From: Asparagopsis taxiformis
Lineage: Eukaryota > Rhodophyta > Florideophyceae > Bonnemaisoniales > Bonnemaisoniaceae
DNA: 64,000 nucleotides
Direction of reading: 5' to 3'
Assembly (NCBI GenBank): GCA_030407315.1
Contig: JALQPE010000932.1
Coordinates: 1 to 64,000, forward strand
Below are positions 37,595 to 47,417 of this stretch, in pieces. Position 1 is the stretch's first letter, and every line of letters starts with the position of its first letter. The position numbers and the translations under genes were made by a program. The notes beneath the pieces are model-generated. The model searched no databases. It was given only the letters and a program-made list of their open reading frames with translations, and was not told where the DNA came from.

Positions 37595-39403
37595 ATGAAG
37601 GACAGCATTCTTCGACGGAGGGATGATTCATCTCACCGCCTGAGCAATCACAGGACTCCGAGGACAACTACACCCGTGTCCTCTGATCTTTATGCAACCG
37701 GCCTTCGCAGATTCCCAGACATTTCCGATGTTGACCGCTCCAACAACAATCATTCCCTCTACAATGCCATGCAACAGAAAGCTGAGAAGTATGCGCTCTT
37801 GGGCATGAACCATTCCGCTCGATTTTATGGAGATAAAGCCGTTGCTTTCTCACAATCTACCGAGGATATCCTTCGGCAAGCGCGATTGTACTCTTCTATT
37901 GGTCAACATCGCCGAGCTCTTCATTTATTACAATCCGTCGGCTTGGATGCCAATAATATTGCCGCCAAGCTTCTAGCCGCTCAATGCTTGTTTCACATTT
38001 CCGAGTATGATGATTGTCTGGCTATGCTAGGTGAAGATGGTGATGGATCGCCACCTGATTCTGCAATCGGATCCAGTTTGTCTATACTTTCCATCGAAGG
38101 AGAGGAGAAGGAACTAAGCAATGAAATTCAGGCTTCATTGTGCGTTCTCAGAGCCAAGGTTTACGAGAAAATGGAGAATACAACGCGGGCCGTTTTATGG
38201 TACAAGCGCGCTTTGCGCTGCGATTTATATTGTATTGAGGCTTTCGCTGGCATCTGCGAGTCCGGCTTGATGAGCAGGGAAGATGCGTTGAACTTCATTC
38301 GAGAAGTAACTGCAGAGTCAGACAACACACCGGCTGAACTGCCTAGATGGATATCCTCGTTTTATCGCAGCAGTACAGATCGTATGCATCCAACCCCCGA
38401 GGACCCACAAGGAGCATCCAACACAATCGATATCCTCGCCGTATGTGCAAAACGAAAGTACGACGCATTAGACTTTACTGGCTGTGTGGAGACTTGCCGA
38501 GACATATTGAAGAGCGATCCCTACGCAGAGGAGTCCGTTTTGTTGTTGTATCTGGCATCGCTTGTGGAATTGGATGAGAGACACGAATTGTTTGTCACAG
38601 CCCACAACCTCGTTGACCGCGAACCGCGCAGTGGTATTAGTTGGATGGCAGTGGGATACTACTATTTTGTATGCGGAAAGCCGGAAGTCGCACGTAGATT
38701 CCTACAAAAGGCTACTGGGCTCAACTCGCGCCTAGCTCCAGCATGGGTGGCATTTGGCCATGCGTACGGGGCGCAAGACGAGAGTGATCAAGCCATGGCA
38801 TCATATAGAACAGCAGCACGATTGTTTCCCGGTGCGCAATTTCCAATGCTCTTCATGGGAATGGAGTATGCTCGACAGAGTAGTCTTGGTCACGCTTCAA
38901 CACTATTTCAAAGTGCACTCGAAGCTTGTCCGTCGGACCCTGCTCCCAGACATGAATTAGGGGTGATCGCGTACAGGATGCGAGATATGACACGTGCGGT
39001 AGCGTATTTCAAAGCTGCGCTTTCGCTCTGGGAAGCAAGCGATGGTACTCGGGATGTTTCCTCATGCAGCGGCAGACGCGCAGAAGCAGAAGAAGCGACC
39101 TTGTTAAATCTAGGGCATTGCTACAGAAGATTGCGAGAGTTTCCACGAGCTAAGCGATGCTACGAAAGAGCGCTTGGGTTACGACCGAGATCACCCTCTA
39201 CGTGTACGGCGCTAGGTATGAGTCTGCACGCTATGGGCGATGTCGAGGGTGCGGTTTCCATGTATCATAGAGCTCTACGAATTAGTCCAGAAGATCCCAA
39301 TTGTAGCCAGTTGTTCGAACGTGCACTTCGGGATAAGTTTCTAACACGCCCGTCCTTGGGCGAAGATCAAATCACAAATGTTCTCCAAGAGCGTATGGTG
39401 TAA
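37595..39403 (+). CDS. APC6: Anaphase-promoting complex subunit 6 (CDC16), TPR protein
   Basis: 602 residues from ATG 37595 (the frame extends to a TTG at 37553). Scaffold subunit of the APC/C E3 ligase that triggers mitotic exit. Tandem TPRs run over most of the length. The strongest signature is the SWMAVGYYYFVCGKPEVARRFLQKAT block, followed by APAWVAFGHAYGAQDESDQAMASYRTA, FPMLFMGMEYARQ, and LLNLGHCYRRLREFPRAKRCYERAL. These match CDC16/APC6 block for block. The N-terminal 50 residues are Ser/Arg rich and may be phosphorylated. Confidence 0.94.
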   Translation: MKDSILRRRDDSSHRLSNHRTPRTTTPVSSDLYATGLRRFPDISDVDRSNNNHSLYNAMQQKAEKYALLGMNHSARFYGDKAVAFSQSTEDILRQARLYSSIGQHRRALHLLQSVGLDANNIAAKLLAAQCLFHISEYDDCLAMLGEDGDGSPPDSAIGSSLSILSIEGEEKELSNEIQASLCVLRAKVYEKMENTTRAVLWYKRALRCDLYCIEAFAGICESGLMSREDALNFIREVTAESDNTPAELPRWISSFYRSSTDRMHPTPEDPQGASNTIDILAVCAKRKYDALDFTGCVETCRDILKSDPYAEESVLLLYLASLVELDERHELFVTAHNLVDREPRSGISWMAVGYYYFVCGKPEVARRFLQKATGLNSRLAPAWVAFGHAYGAQDESDQAMASYRTAARLFPGAQFPMLFMGMEYARQSSLGHASTLFQSALEACPSDPAPRHELGVIAYRMRDMTRAVAYFKAALSLWEASDGTRDVSSCSGRRAEAEEATLLNLGHCYRRLREFPRAKRCYERALGLRPRSPSTCTALGMSLHAMGDVEGAVSMYHRALRISPEDPNCSQLFERALRDKFLTRPSLGEDQITNVLQERMV

Positions 39404-39451
39404 ATACCTGGTAGCTCATGTAGAAACATGCACCCAAGACGTCCTGATCAC

Positions 39452-40341
39452 TCACATGTGAAGAGCATCTGAGAAGATTGGGCTCTCCGGCATAACATTA
39501 TAAATTTCTGCAAACTCTTGTCTTCGTTTCAATGTTGTTTTCTTTGCCTCCGAACGAACTCTGATCAGTTCCTTATGTATGAGGAGATCATTAGGGCACA
39601 GTTTGTGGGCTGCCTCTAAATCGGAAATCGCTCTAACATAGAAGCCCAACTCAATCGATGCCTGGGCGTGTCGGAAGTATGCCTTTGCAGAATTTTTGTC
39701 TAATGCAAGGACAGCATCACACTGTGCAATGCACGCTGTCCATTCGTACATGCGCAAGTAACAGAGAGCAAGATTGAGTCTTACTCGAACTTGAAAGTCA
39801 TTTGAGTTTTCACCTATTTCATTATAGTGTAGGGCTTTGTGGTACAGCAATACGGCCGATTTGAAGCCTTTGCAGTCGTTGCTTGCAGTGTCCTTGAACA
39901 AGGTATTGCCTTCCAAGCGCAGCTTCTCTGCCTGGTCTTGTAGTTGCGATTTCGAAGGCTGCAAAGGCAAGGAATCGACTGGAGGAGTGATGTGTTGCAC
40001 AGTGACGCTGACGGATGGAATGTTTCTGTCGGGCTGTTCTGCAATATCCACTTTGTTTCCACATCTCAATCCAGTTACAGCGTCTTCCAACCAGGAAGCA
40101 ACTTGCTGCGCGCCGGCGACAAAGGATATGGGCTCCGAGACATTGCTTCCAGAAACTCGCGTGACGACTAACAAGAGAGATCACGAATAGACAGCACGAC
40201 ATGGTCAAAACAAAAGGCGTTGTTAACGGTGTGAAAAAAAGTCGAGTAACTCAGGACTAAAATGTGGTGGCACATACCTGTGACAGCGGTTCCTGGGGTA
40301 ACAACTGTGGTATCCTCGTTTTGGTCTGTTGAAGACGTCAT
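39452..40341 (-). CDS. FKBP-like TPR immunophilin with a shortened FKBP region, one intron
   Basis: Two exons: 40341-40278 and 40167-39452, with a 110 bp phase-1 intron (donor GTATGT at 40277, acceptor TTGTTAG ending at 40168). The product has 259 residues. Splicing gives MTSSTDQNEDTTVVTPG then TAVTVVTRVSGSNVSEPISF. Residues 20-70 resemble only the middle of an FKBP domain (SEPISFVAGAQQVASWLEDAVTGLRCGNKVDI, compare 'F.lG..qvi.GLe.al..M..Ge'); the flanking strands and most active-site residues are missing. Residues about 105-235 hold three TPRs (AEKLRLEGNTLFK, VRLNLALCYLRMYEWTACIAQCD, AKAYFRHAQASIELGFYVRAISDLEAA), typical of FKBP/AIP-like Hsp90 co-chaperones. A chaperone adaptor without isomerase activity is likely. 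Confidence 0.82.
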
Positions 40342-40703
40342 ATCAGATGAGGGTATCCTAAGAACAAAATGATCGCTATCGGGGAGACCTCGGGATCAAA
40401 TGTTATTGCAGTCTTCGCCATCAGAAAGATGTTTGCCTTACCCCGATTGGCAGTCGGCGACATAAAAGACAATTAAAATTCTAAACATGGCCTAAATGAC
40501 GTCACTCGTTCACCTCCGATTTAACAGACGCTACTATGATGTTCAACTTCTACATCAACTTGTTCTCAGCGTAATGTGATTACTTTGGGAGAGTAAAGGT
40601 ATTGCAAAAGTTATCGAGGAGCGTTTTTCCAACCTACTGGCATAGGACAAAGCTATTTGTGCCATGGTACCTCATGGAATAACCTGGAAACAGCTGTATA
40701 CAA
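40342..40703. other. Intergenic, same-strand spacer
   Basis: 362 bp between the start of the FKBP-TPR gene and the stop of the next minus-strand gene. It must contain the promoter of the former. No gene seen. Confidence 0.35.
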
Positions 40704-41873
40704 TCACGTTCTTGTTGAAAACCTATCCAACTGGTTTCGCAAGTCGTGCAACCTAGCCTGCGCTGCGTTCAAATCGTTTAGAGCAGATTGCTCGATCTGT
40801 TCTTTCTTCGCAGAGTCTGCACATTGTTCATCTAATAAATTTTCGCTTTCGGGAGTTAGCTTGAGTAGATGTTGATCGCTCGCTCGTCGTCTCGCTTCTC
40901 TAGCTGCATTGGCTTCAGCCATTGCAGCCGTCAAAGCTTGTTTCGCTTTAGTGACTCCATCTGAAGCCTCTCGAATTTGAGCTTGTAAGTTATCCCTTTC
41001 CGCTTCCCTTTGACGCCGCTCTGCCATCCTTGTAGCTGCTTGCGCCTGCAGCTCAGCTTGCTGGTTTTGATACACCTCTTGCTGAGTACGTTCATCTTCT
41101 TTCTCCTGCGAATATATTTTAAAAGCCAGCATTTGTGAAGATGTTGCTTGCTTGCGCCTTACAGGCTTGACATACGATTTAGCAGGGGTGCCAGTAGTCT
41201 TTTCTGCGTTTGATGAAGAGCCAATTGCGGTTCGCTTCAGCGCTTTACCGTGAGAGATGTCAGTAGGTTCCTCGTGTGCAGTGTTCTGAGAGTTTGTTGC
41301 AATCGACTTCTGCACACTGTTCCGCAACAAAATAGAGTCCAGAGCGGGTTTGCTAGCTGATGCATGGGCCGATGTGGATGAGCTTGAAGACGGCGAGGAG
41401 ACGGGTGGATGCGAGGTATTTGCTGATGACGATGGCACAGACTGCGCCTGTGGTTGTGTGTGATACACGCTGGCAGGTGCGGCCTCGGTTGCAATAGGGG
41501 TGACAACTTGGCGTGCGGCTGCATTGTCGTACATGGGCTTAAATATTGCAAAGCGAATGAAGTTAGCGAACAGTATAATACCAATTGTAAGCTCCACAAT
41601 GAACCATGGGGTGTTCGATATGTACACAAGACTGCTTGAGATCGACGATCTAGACTGAGAAGGGTAGATAGGGATGATAAAAGCGACCAAGGCACCAAAG
41701 ATGGAGAGAAATGGGTAAGGTGCGTGTAAATATACCAGGTCGATGAGCAGAGCGATTGCGGCGAGAAGAGATAGAACGATTTGAGAGAACAAGGTAGAGG
41801 AGTGGGCGGCACTATAGAGCAGAACTGTGCTTAAAATCCACACATCCGCTGTTTCCTTCAGCTTGGGCGCCAT
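40704..41873 (-). CDS. Four-helix membrane protein with C-terminal coiled coil, unknown function
   Basis: 389 residues from ATG 41873 (17 upstream codons begin only with TTG). The first 125 residues contain four hydrophobic segments (ILSTVLLYSAAHSS, IVLSLLAAIALLIDLVYL, FLSIFGALVAFIIPIY, PWFIVELTIGIILFANFIRF). A Ser/Pro/Thr-rich linker spans 140-275, and a charged coiled coil 275-389 has many Ala, Gln and Glu. The layout recalls small ER or endosomal membrane tethers, but no family is recognised. The FAxFKPMYD after helix 4 may be amphipathic. Confidence 0.75.
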   Translation of the reverse strand: MAPKLKETADVWILSTVLLYSAAHSSTLFSQIVLSLLAAIALLIDLVYLHAPYPFLSIFGALVAFIIPIYPSQSRSSISSSLVYISNTPWFIVELTIGIILFANFIRFAIFKPMYDNAAARQVVTPIATEAAPASVYHTQPQAQSVPSSSANTSHPPVSSPSSSSSTSAHASASKPALDSILLRNSVQKSIATNSQNTAHEEPTDISHGKALKRTAIGSSSNAEKTTGTPAKSYVKPVRRKQATSSQMLAFKIYSQEKEDERTQQEVYQNQQAELQAQAATRMAERRQREAERDNLQAQIREASDGVTKAKQALTAAMAEANAAREARRRASDQHLLKLTPESENLLDEQCADSAKKEQIEQSALNDLNAAQARLHDLRNQLDRFSTRT

Positions 41874-42268
41874 GGTTGGGATGGCCAAAAGGAACGAAGT
41901 CAAGTTGTTAGGAAGGATAACCAACTGGGGTGGTTGAAAGAAGCGGTACGCAGGAGTAGCGATGACATTGTTGTCGTCTTAATGCATCACCTTGGATACA
42001 TGTGTAGGTTGTACGGCTAAGAATATAGTTTGACCATTTTCGTGAGTTTTAAAAGAAATGGATAGTCATACCAATTATTTACACGTTGCCCTAACTCGCG
42101 CTATTCGTCGGAATCGTCGGCGACCTTGCTCATCGAGCTTCTATTATTCATTGCTCTAACAGCCTTTTTGGTCTGAAAACTTGGTTTCAGGAGGTAAATC
42201 GCGTTCATCCAAATTCCTGCAAGGACAGAGCAATTCGTCGGTTACATCCGAAGGAACATTGCGCAAAC
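41874..42268. promoter_or_regulatory. Divergent intergenic region, membrane protein / RPSA
   Basis: 395 bp between head-to-head starts. It includes a pyrimidine/AT-rich stretch (about 42130-42190). Transcript start and any leader intron could not be resolved. Confidence 0.35.
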
Positions 42269-43295
42269 ATGGTTGCCGGACCCGCGATGACTCCTCGCGA
42301 GGAGGATATTTCCAAGATGCTCAAGTGCAACACGCACCTTGGCACCAAGAACTGTGATGTGCTCATGGAGCCTTACGTCTTCAAGCGTCGATTTGATGGT
42401 GTGTTGCATCCCTCTCCACTGCGCCATTGTCCAGCGTAATGTTGTAACCATCATGTATTCTGACCCGTATTTCGATCCTGCTCATTATCATCATTGATCA
42501 GGTGTTCATCTGATTAACATTGCGACTACCTACGATAAAATCATGCTTGCCGCACGTGTGATTGCTGCCATTGAGAATCCCCATGACGTTGTTGCCGTCT
42601 CTGCCCGCCCCTACGGTCAAAGAGCTGTGCTCAAGTTCTCTCAGTACACCGGTTGTCAGGCAATTGCAGGCCGCTGGACTCCCGGTCAGTTGACCAACCA
42701 GATCCAGAAGAAATTCCAGGAGCCGCGTCTTCTTGTTGTCACCGATCCGCGTACAGATGCTCAGGCTATTACCGAAGCCTCGTACTGCAATCTTCCAACC
42801 ATTGCTTTCTGTGACACCGATTCCCCACTGCGATACGTTGATATTGCAATTCCTGCAAACAACAAGGCCAAGCATTCCGTCGCTCTTCTTTGGTGGCTTC
42901 TTGCACGAGAGGTATTGTATCTCCGCGGATCTATCCCAAGATCTCAGCCGTGGGATGTGATGGTTGATCTCTTCTTCTACCGTGATCCTGAAGAGCTCGA
43001 CAAGGCCGAAGAAGCTGCTGCGGCAGTCAATGGTATGGCCGTCGCCCCAGCGCCGGCCTATGATGCGGGTGTCCTCGGCGATCCGGGTGCGTACGGAACT
43101 GGTGTCGATGCTACCGCCGAGTGGTCTGCTCCCCAGGCGGGCGACTGGGATCCGACCAGCGCTGGTGCCGGTCAAATAGAAGACTGGGGGGCTGCAAGTG
43201 CTGAAGTTGCACCTGTTGCGCCACCGACGGGTGAACAATCATGGGATATGCCGGCAGGTCCTCCAAGTGCTGCTCAATACGGACAACAGTACTAG
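42269..43295 (+). CDS. RPSA: 40S ribosomal protein SA (uS2), one intron
   Basis: Small-subunit protein needed for 20S pre-rRNA maturation. Exons are 42269-42398 and 42502-43295, with a 103 bp intron (donor G|GTGTGT, acceptor GATCAG) that restores ..[24 protein letters not shown].. in phase 1. The product has 307 residues. Exon 1 supplies the conserved N terminus ([34 protein letters not shown]). Exon 2 has [63 protein letters not shown] and [13 protein letters not shown]. The C-terminal tail is rich in Ala, Gly, Glu and Trp ([17 protein letters not shown]), as in all eukaryotic SA proteins. Confidence 0.96.
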
Positions 43296-43920
43296 ACCCG
43301 TAATGTACTACAACACCTCTTTCCGTCATTGACGAAACGGTCATGTCGTGGGCTACAGAGGGCATCCGCAGTTTGTTTCACAAACTAAAGGAAGGGCTCG
43401 CCCATTTGCGCGTATCAGCTCACCCCTTCTGTTCTCATTTGTGACATTTGTAAAGAGTAGGCATAGATGCGGGTGCCGAAACAGACTTGTCCCTATCTCT
43501 ATTGTAATGGTTCACCGTGGGTGAGAATAATATCTCTAGAGTGCAGATGTCAGTCCAACTGCAAGAACATGTGACGTAAATTTTGACCTTGACAGAAATG
43601 ATTCCCGCGGATATAGAGAATAGCGAAATAGCTGCGTCTACCATGATAGATTTTTCATTTGTGTTGTAGCTTGAGGCATTCTTGATGCAGTTGTCCAAGG
43701 CGTAATTTAATTCCCCACGAATACTACCGGACTATGGCTAGGACATGACCATGAATTTTGGTTGCAATGTGTTCGTTGCAGACAAACTTCTGTGATCCCT
43801 GACGAAGTAATCGGTCTAATATACAATAAGTTAAGTTGAGATTAGTGTTGAATTCCGCAGTTATGACTTTGAAATAAACCCACTTGCCCCACAGAAAACC
43901 TGGTGCGCTGACCTTGAGCT
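43296..43920. other. Convergent intergenic spacer
   Basis: 625 bp between the RPSA stop and the PI3K-like stop. Small frames here have non-ATG starts and no recognisable domains. It holds both 3' untranslated regions and possibly nothing else. Confidence 0.35.
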
Positions 43921-45309
43921 TTAGGTGAGCCACTTTCGGAACAGCAGTATCGTTTTCTGCTCGTTTTTGACCCCATTCTTTGTGACGATAATAGTATTTA
44001 GATATTGCCGAACCTGATGCTCCGCAACTCCACTCCTCGCATACAGATCAATGAGCAATCGGATCAAGTCCTCACATGATGCTTGCAGGGCACAGAAAGC
44101 GCGCACTGACGTGTCTACAAAAATATCCCAAGCCTTGATGCTTTGGAGGCACGACTTCATTGCCCTTGGAATAAGTTGTACACCCGGTCGACGAGGCTGG
44201 CTGTGATGGAATATATTTCGAAAGTCACGCAAGAAGCAGCATTCGCCATTTTGGATTGCAAATGCTTCTAACGATTGATCATACACACCGCAGACGTACG
44301 CGGCGGCAAAGGCACCAGCAGCGGAGCGGATCAATTCGTCTACAATGGTTGGATCGCGACCCTTTGTTCTCTTCCAAGCTGAAAAGTCGAATGAATGCAG
44401 AGCTTGAGAGTTCAACAAATGCTCCTCGAATCCTCGAGACTCTGCAGTGGGTATAGAGTCATACGTTCTGCAAAATGGGGCGGTATCAGGATCTGAAAAA
44501 TACTTTGGAGAAACCAGCCAAACGTGGTTGAAGAAAAGAAATAAAATTTGTGTCGTCGTCGTCTTTAGGACGTTTTCCTTATCTCTCACAATCAACTGCG
44601 GCGTTATAGATGAAAGATTGTGAACCTCAACGTCCTCACTCTCAATGGAGCGAAATCTCAATTCCAGTAGTACGTGACGTGATCGTTTCTCCACTACTAG
44701 GGCACATTGTGCGTACGTCTCTTCTGTGAGAGGCAGGTCTTGGACTGTTTCTGTACTGAGCTCGAAGGAATCAAAGTTGATTCGCGAAAACGGATTGCAC
44801 ACGATCTGCTGTCCAAGTCGTGCACCTTCATCAATTTCTCTGACGTAAATGTGGTTCTCGAAAAAATCGGCGCTCTGTAAGTCGACCATGTCGACGAGGA
44901 CCGTTAACGCAATGCTATTTGACGGGCGCAATTGTTCGCTTTCCATTGCCTTTTGAAATGCCATGGAATTGTATCTGTGCTTAACCAACAGACTGCTAAA
45001 GGCTGGGTGCTTGAGAAGCAGCAGACATCGCAGTTTTAGTAGACGCGATTTGTGTATCCTTTGTTGAAGCGCATGGATGAGTAATGCGGGCGCGAAAGAG
45101 CGCTGAATGACGTTGAGGACGAGGGGCAAGAGCAGAAGGAGAACAAGCTCTGGCGAATAGTAAATGAGATCTGGTGTAATTGTGCGAGAAGAAAGCAACC
45201 CGGCCAATATTTGGTCGGAGGTCTTCACTGCCGGAGCGCCCGAATGCGATGGCTTGCCGATAACAGGTGGTGCCATAGTCGCGGGACGGAAGTGTTTCTC
45301 GAACGACAT
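43921..45309 (-). CDS. PI3-kinase-like protein with degenerate catalytic loop (putative pseudokinase)
   Basis: 462 residues from ATG 45309, unbroken. Although shorter than any PI3K, the order of segments follows the PIK-helical plus kinase regions. SPELVLLLLLPLVLNVIQ and LLLKHPAFSSLLVKHRYNSMAFQ (50-120) look like helical-domain ends. QLIVRDKENVLKTTTTQILFL (about 238-257) sits where PI3Ks have the 'K.GDDLRQD' strand. CRTYDSIPTAESRGFEEHLLN (280-300) parallels the 'YGC..TG...G.IE.V' hinge. AAGAFAAAYVCGVYDQSLEAF (330-350) parallels 'AGY.VATYVLGIGDRH.DNI', and CCFLRDFRNIF (357-367) 'GHLFHIDFGHF'. DRH/N and DFG are lost (D344-Q-S; D362-F-R364). Family placement is by pattern and needs a profile search. 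Confidence 0.6.
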   Translation of the reverse strand: MSFEKHFRPATMAPPVIGKPSHSGAPAVKTSDQILAGLLSSRTITPDLIYYSPELVLLLLLPLVLNVIQRSFAPALLIHALQQRIHKSRLLKLRCLLLLKHPAFSSLLVKHRYNSMAFQKAMESEQLRPSNSIALTVLVDMVDLQSADFFENHIYVREIDEGARLGQQIVCNPFSRINFDSFELSTETVQDLPLTEETYAQCALVVEKRSRHVLLELRFRSIESEDVEVHNLSSITPQLIVRDKENVLKTTTTQILFLFFNHVWLVSPKYFSDPDTAPFCRTYDSIPTAESRGFEEHLLNSQALHSFDFSAWKRTKGRDPTIVDELIRSAAGAFAAAYVCGVYDQSLEAFAIQNGECCFLRDFRNIFHHSQPRRPGVQLIPRAMKSCLQSIKAWDIFVDTSVRAFCALQASCEDLIRLLIDLYARSGVAEHQVRQYLNTIIVTKNGVKNEQKTILLFRKWLT

Positions 45310-45589
45310 TGAGCATCGAGAGGGGAGGCGCGACTCCGGATCCGAGAGAGTGCAGCGGGTGAGGCGGGACGGAATGAGGAGGGGCAGTTATTTGGCCAGT
45401 GAGAAGGAAACATTGCAGCAGACAAGTTACACGATGAAATTGATGTACAGATATTCAAAAATATTTTGGATTGATGATGTACGCTGCGCCAGTCGCAACC
45501 GGATTGGCGCCAAAGCGCTTCGCTTTCGCACGATCCGACGTAACGAGCGTTAACTTCCTTCAACACACCATTGCAACAACTTATGAAAC

Positions 45590-46690
45590 ATGTCAGCATT
45601 CGGAGCGGCTCCAAACGCCATCAACAATCCCAACCATGCTTACATTATCCCGCACCCGCCCAATGACACAATCTCCCGAATTCGTTTCTCGCCCTCCTCC
45701 GCGCCAGACACTTATCTCGCCGCCTCGTCGTGGGACGGAAGCGTTCGTCTCTGGAAAATCGATGCCGCGCAGGGAAAGGCGTCCGCCGTCTCTCTCGTTG
45801 AACGACCAGCCCCAGTCCTCGATTGCGCCTGGTCACTCGATGGTCGCTCGATATACTGCGCCAGCGTGGATACAACTGTGATACGATGGGATCTGGAGAC
45901 AAACGGCCATACCATTGTTGCAGCGCATGACAATGCCGTGCGCCATTGTTGCGAAGTGAAGGCTGTAAATTATTTGGTGACCTCAAGTTGGGACAAAACT
46001 GTTCGCTACTGGGATCCACGCTCTCCAACTGGTTCTCCAGCGGGTACTGTCAACCTCGATGACCGAGTGTATGCTATGGACGTCCGTGGGCCGCTTCTCG
46101 TGCTTGGACTTGCAGAAAGAAAGCTGGTTATTTTCGACGTGCGTAAACCCACAGTTCCTTTTCAGGTCAAATATTCGCAGCTGAGATACCAGACCAGATG
46201 TATCGCCACCTGGCCAGATTCGATGGGCTATATCGTCGGTTCCGTTGAGGGCAAGGTCAGTGTAGATTATGTACAAGAGGCGCAGTCTCGCTCAAATTAC
46301 AAATTCTTCTGCCACCGAGACAAGTCGACCGGTACCATATATGCCATCAATTCGATTCGATTCCACGAGCAGAGCGGTATGTTTGCAACTGCTGGAAGCG
46401 ATGGCAATTTCTTCTTTTGGGACAAGGACAAGAGAGATCGCGCGCGGACTAGAAATTTCAAGAAGATGGATCAACCAATTTGTGATATTGATTTCTCCTC
46501 GGATGGTAATATGTTTGCGTACAGCACTGGTTACGATTGGAGTCAGGGCGCGGCAGGTAACAAGCAACCTGGGCCGGATAACACCAACATATTTTTGCAT
46601 ACATTTGAAGAAGGCGAACTGCAAGGAACTAAGGGCGGCAACAATCACGGACGTGGGTACGGAGGGAGGAGAAGAGGGCGTGGAAGGTAG
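45590..46690 (+). CDS. RAE1: mRNA export factor RAE1/GLE2, WD40 beta-propeller
   Basis: 366 residues from ATG 45590. Nuclear-pore associated WD40 protein that binds the GLEBS motif of Nup98 and supports mRNA export and spindle assembly. The N terminus NPNHAYIIPHPPNDTISRIRFSP is diagnostic. It is followed by seven WD-type repeats, including YLAASSWDGSVRLWKI, YCASVDTTVIRWDL, YLVTSSWDKTVRYWDPR and FATAGSDGNFFFWDKD. The family hallmark YSQLRYQTRCIATWPDSMGYIVGSVEGKVSVDYV is present, as is MFAYSTGYDWSQG near the end. A Gly/Arg-rich C-terminal tail (RGYGGRRRGRGR) is an extra feature, perhaps RNA-binding. Confidence 0.95.
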   Translation: MSAFGAAPNAINNPNHAYIIPHPPNDTISRIRFSPSSAPDTYLAASSWDGSVRLWKIDAAQGKASAVSLVERPAPVLDCAWSLDGRSIYCASVDTTVIRWDLETNGHTIVAAHDNAVRHCCEVKAVNYLVTSSWDKTVRYWDPRSPTGSPAGTVNLDDRVYAMDVRGPLLVLGLAERKLVIFDVRKPTVPFQVKYSQLRYQTRCIATWPDSMGYIVGSVEGKVSVDYVQEAQSRSNYKFFCHRDKSTGTIYAINSIRFHEQSGMFATAGSDGNFFFWDKDKRDRARTRNFKKMDQPICDIDFSSDGNMFAYSTGYDWSQGAAGNKQPGPDNTNIFLHTFEEGELQGTKGGNNHGRGYGGRRRGRGR

Positions 46691-46751
46691 GGCGCTACTA
46701 TATTGCGATGTAAATATCATGCCCGTCATTCATTTAGATTAGTTATTGCAT

Positions 46752-47417
46752 CTACGTCCAACTGTGTCGCTTCAAATCTTCTAATACAACCTGCAGCACA
46801 TCAGTACACTCCAAGCGAGCTCGAGACGGTCGGTCCCGAATCAGCTCTGCGGGTGCTATCCTCGGGTTCATCGCGGCCGCGAATCGTTTCAGCCTTCCAA
46901 AGTCGAGCTTTTCTGGCAGCGATTCGAGCGAGCGGATGTAATCCGCTTGATTCTGCAACGATGTGTGCAACGAATGCGCCTCACTATAAAACAACAGCGC
47001 TGTCAGATCGGGGAACGGACACTCATCTGAACTCGAGCCTTCGGCAGCGAGTGATAGTTGGTTTCTCATAAACTCATACGTGTAATCGATTGCGATTTGC
47101 GAATCTGGTGCAACGCCTACGACAAGGGCATCGACATCAAGAGATTTGGATTCGTCCAGCGTCGCTGCATGTCGCAGCGCTGACGAAATCATTTTCGCAT
47201 CGATCGCTGGCGATGATGTGCGACAGAATATTCCAAACGGCATCGCCTGTCCGCGTTCGCGATCCGATATGGCGATTGATAGATGCTTCTGTGTCAGATC
47301 TAGGGAAGCAACCCGTGCAGAGCGGCGCAGTCGTCTTGATAGAGCCACTGTTGAGCGACAAATGAGATTGTCAAATGCCGAGAGCACTGGTAGCGCTGAT
47401 GCGGGAGCTGCTGCCAT
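46752..47417 (-). CDS. YqgF/RuvX-like RNase H-fold protein
   Basis: 221 residues from ATG 47417. The segment ARVASLDLTQKHLSIAISDRERGQAMPFGIFCR (about 34-66) matches the first strand pair of YqgF/RuvX ('..lGlD.G...iGvA.SD......P...i.R'), keeping the first acidic residue, and DALVVGVAPDSQ (about 95-107) matches 'ivvGlP....G'. The later 'DER.TT..A' block is replaced by FYSEAHSLHTSL, and the C-terminal 'vDs.AA..iL..yL' by ECTDVLQVVLEDL. Bacterial YqgF processes 16S rRNA 5' ends; plastid homologues occur in plants. Nuclease activity here is uncertain. The N terminus (30 residues, Ala/Ser/Arg) could target an organelle. Confidence 0.6.
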   Translation of the reverse strand: MAAAPASALPVLSAFDNLICRSTVALSRRLRRSARVASLDLTQKHLSIAISDRERGQAMPFGIFCRTSSPAIDAKMISSALRHAATLDESKSLDVDALVVGVAPDSQIAIDYTYEFMRNQLSLAAEGSSSDECPFPDLTALLFYSEAHSLHTSLQNQADYIRSLESLPEKLDFGRLKRFAAAMNPRIAPAELIRDRPSRARLECTDVLQVVLEDLKRHSWT

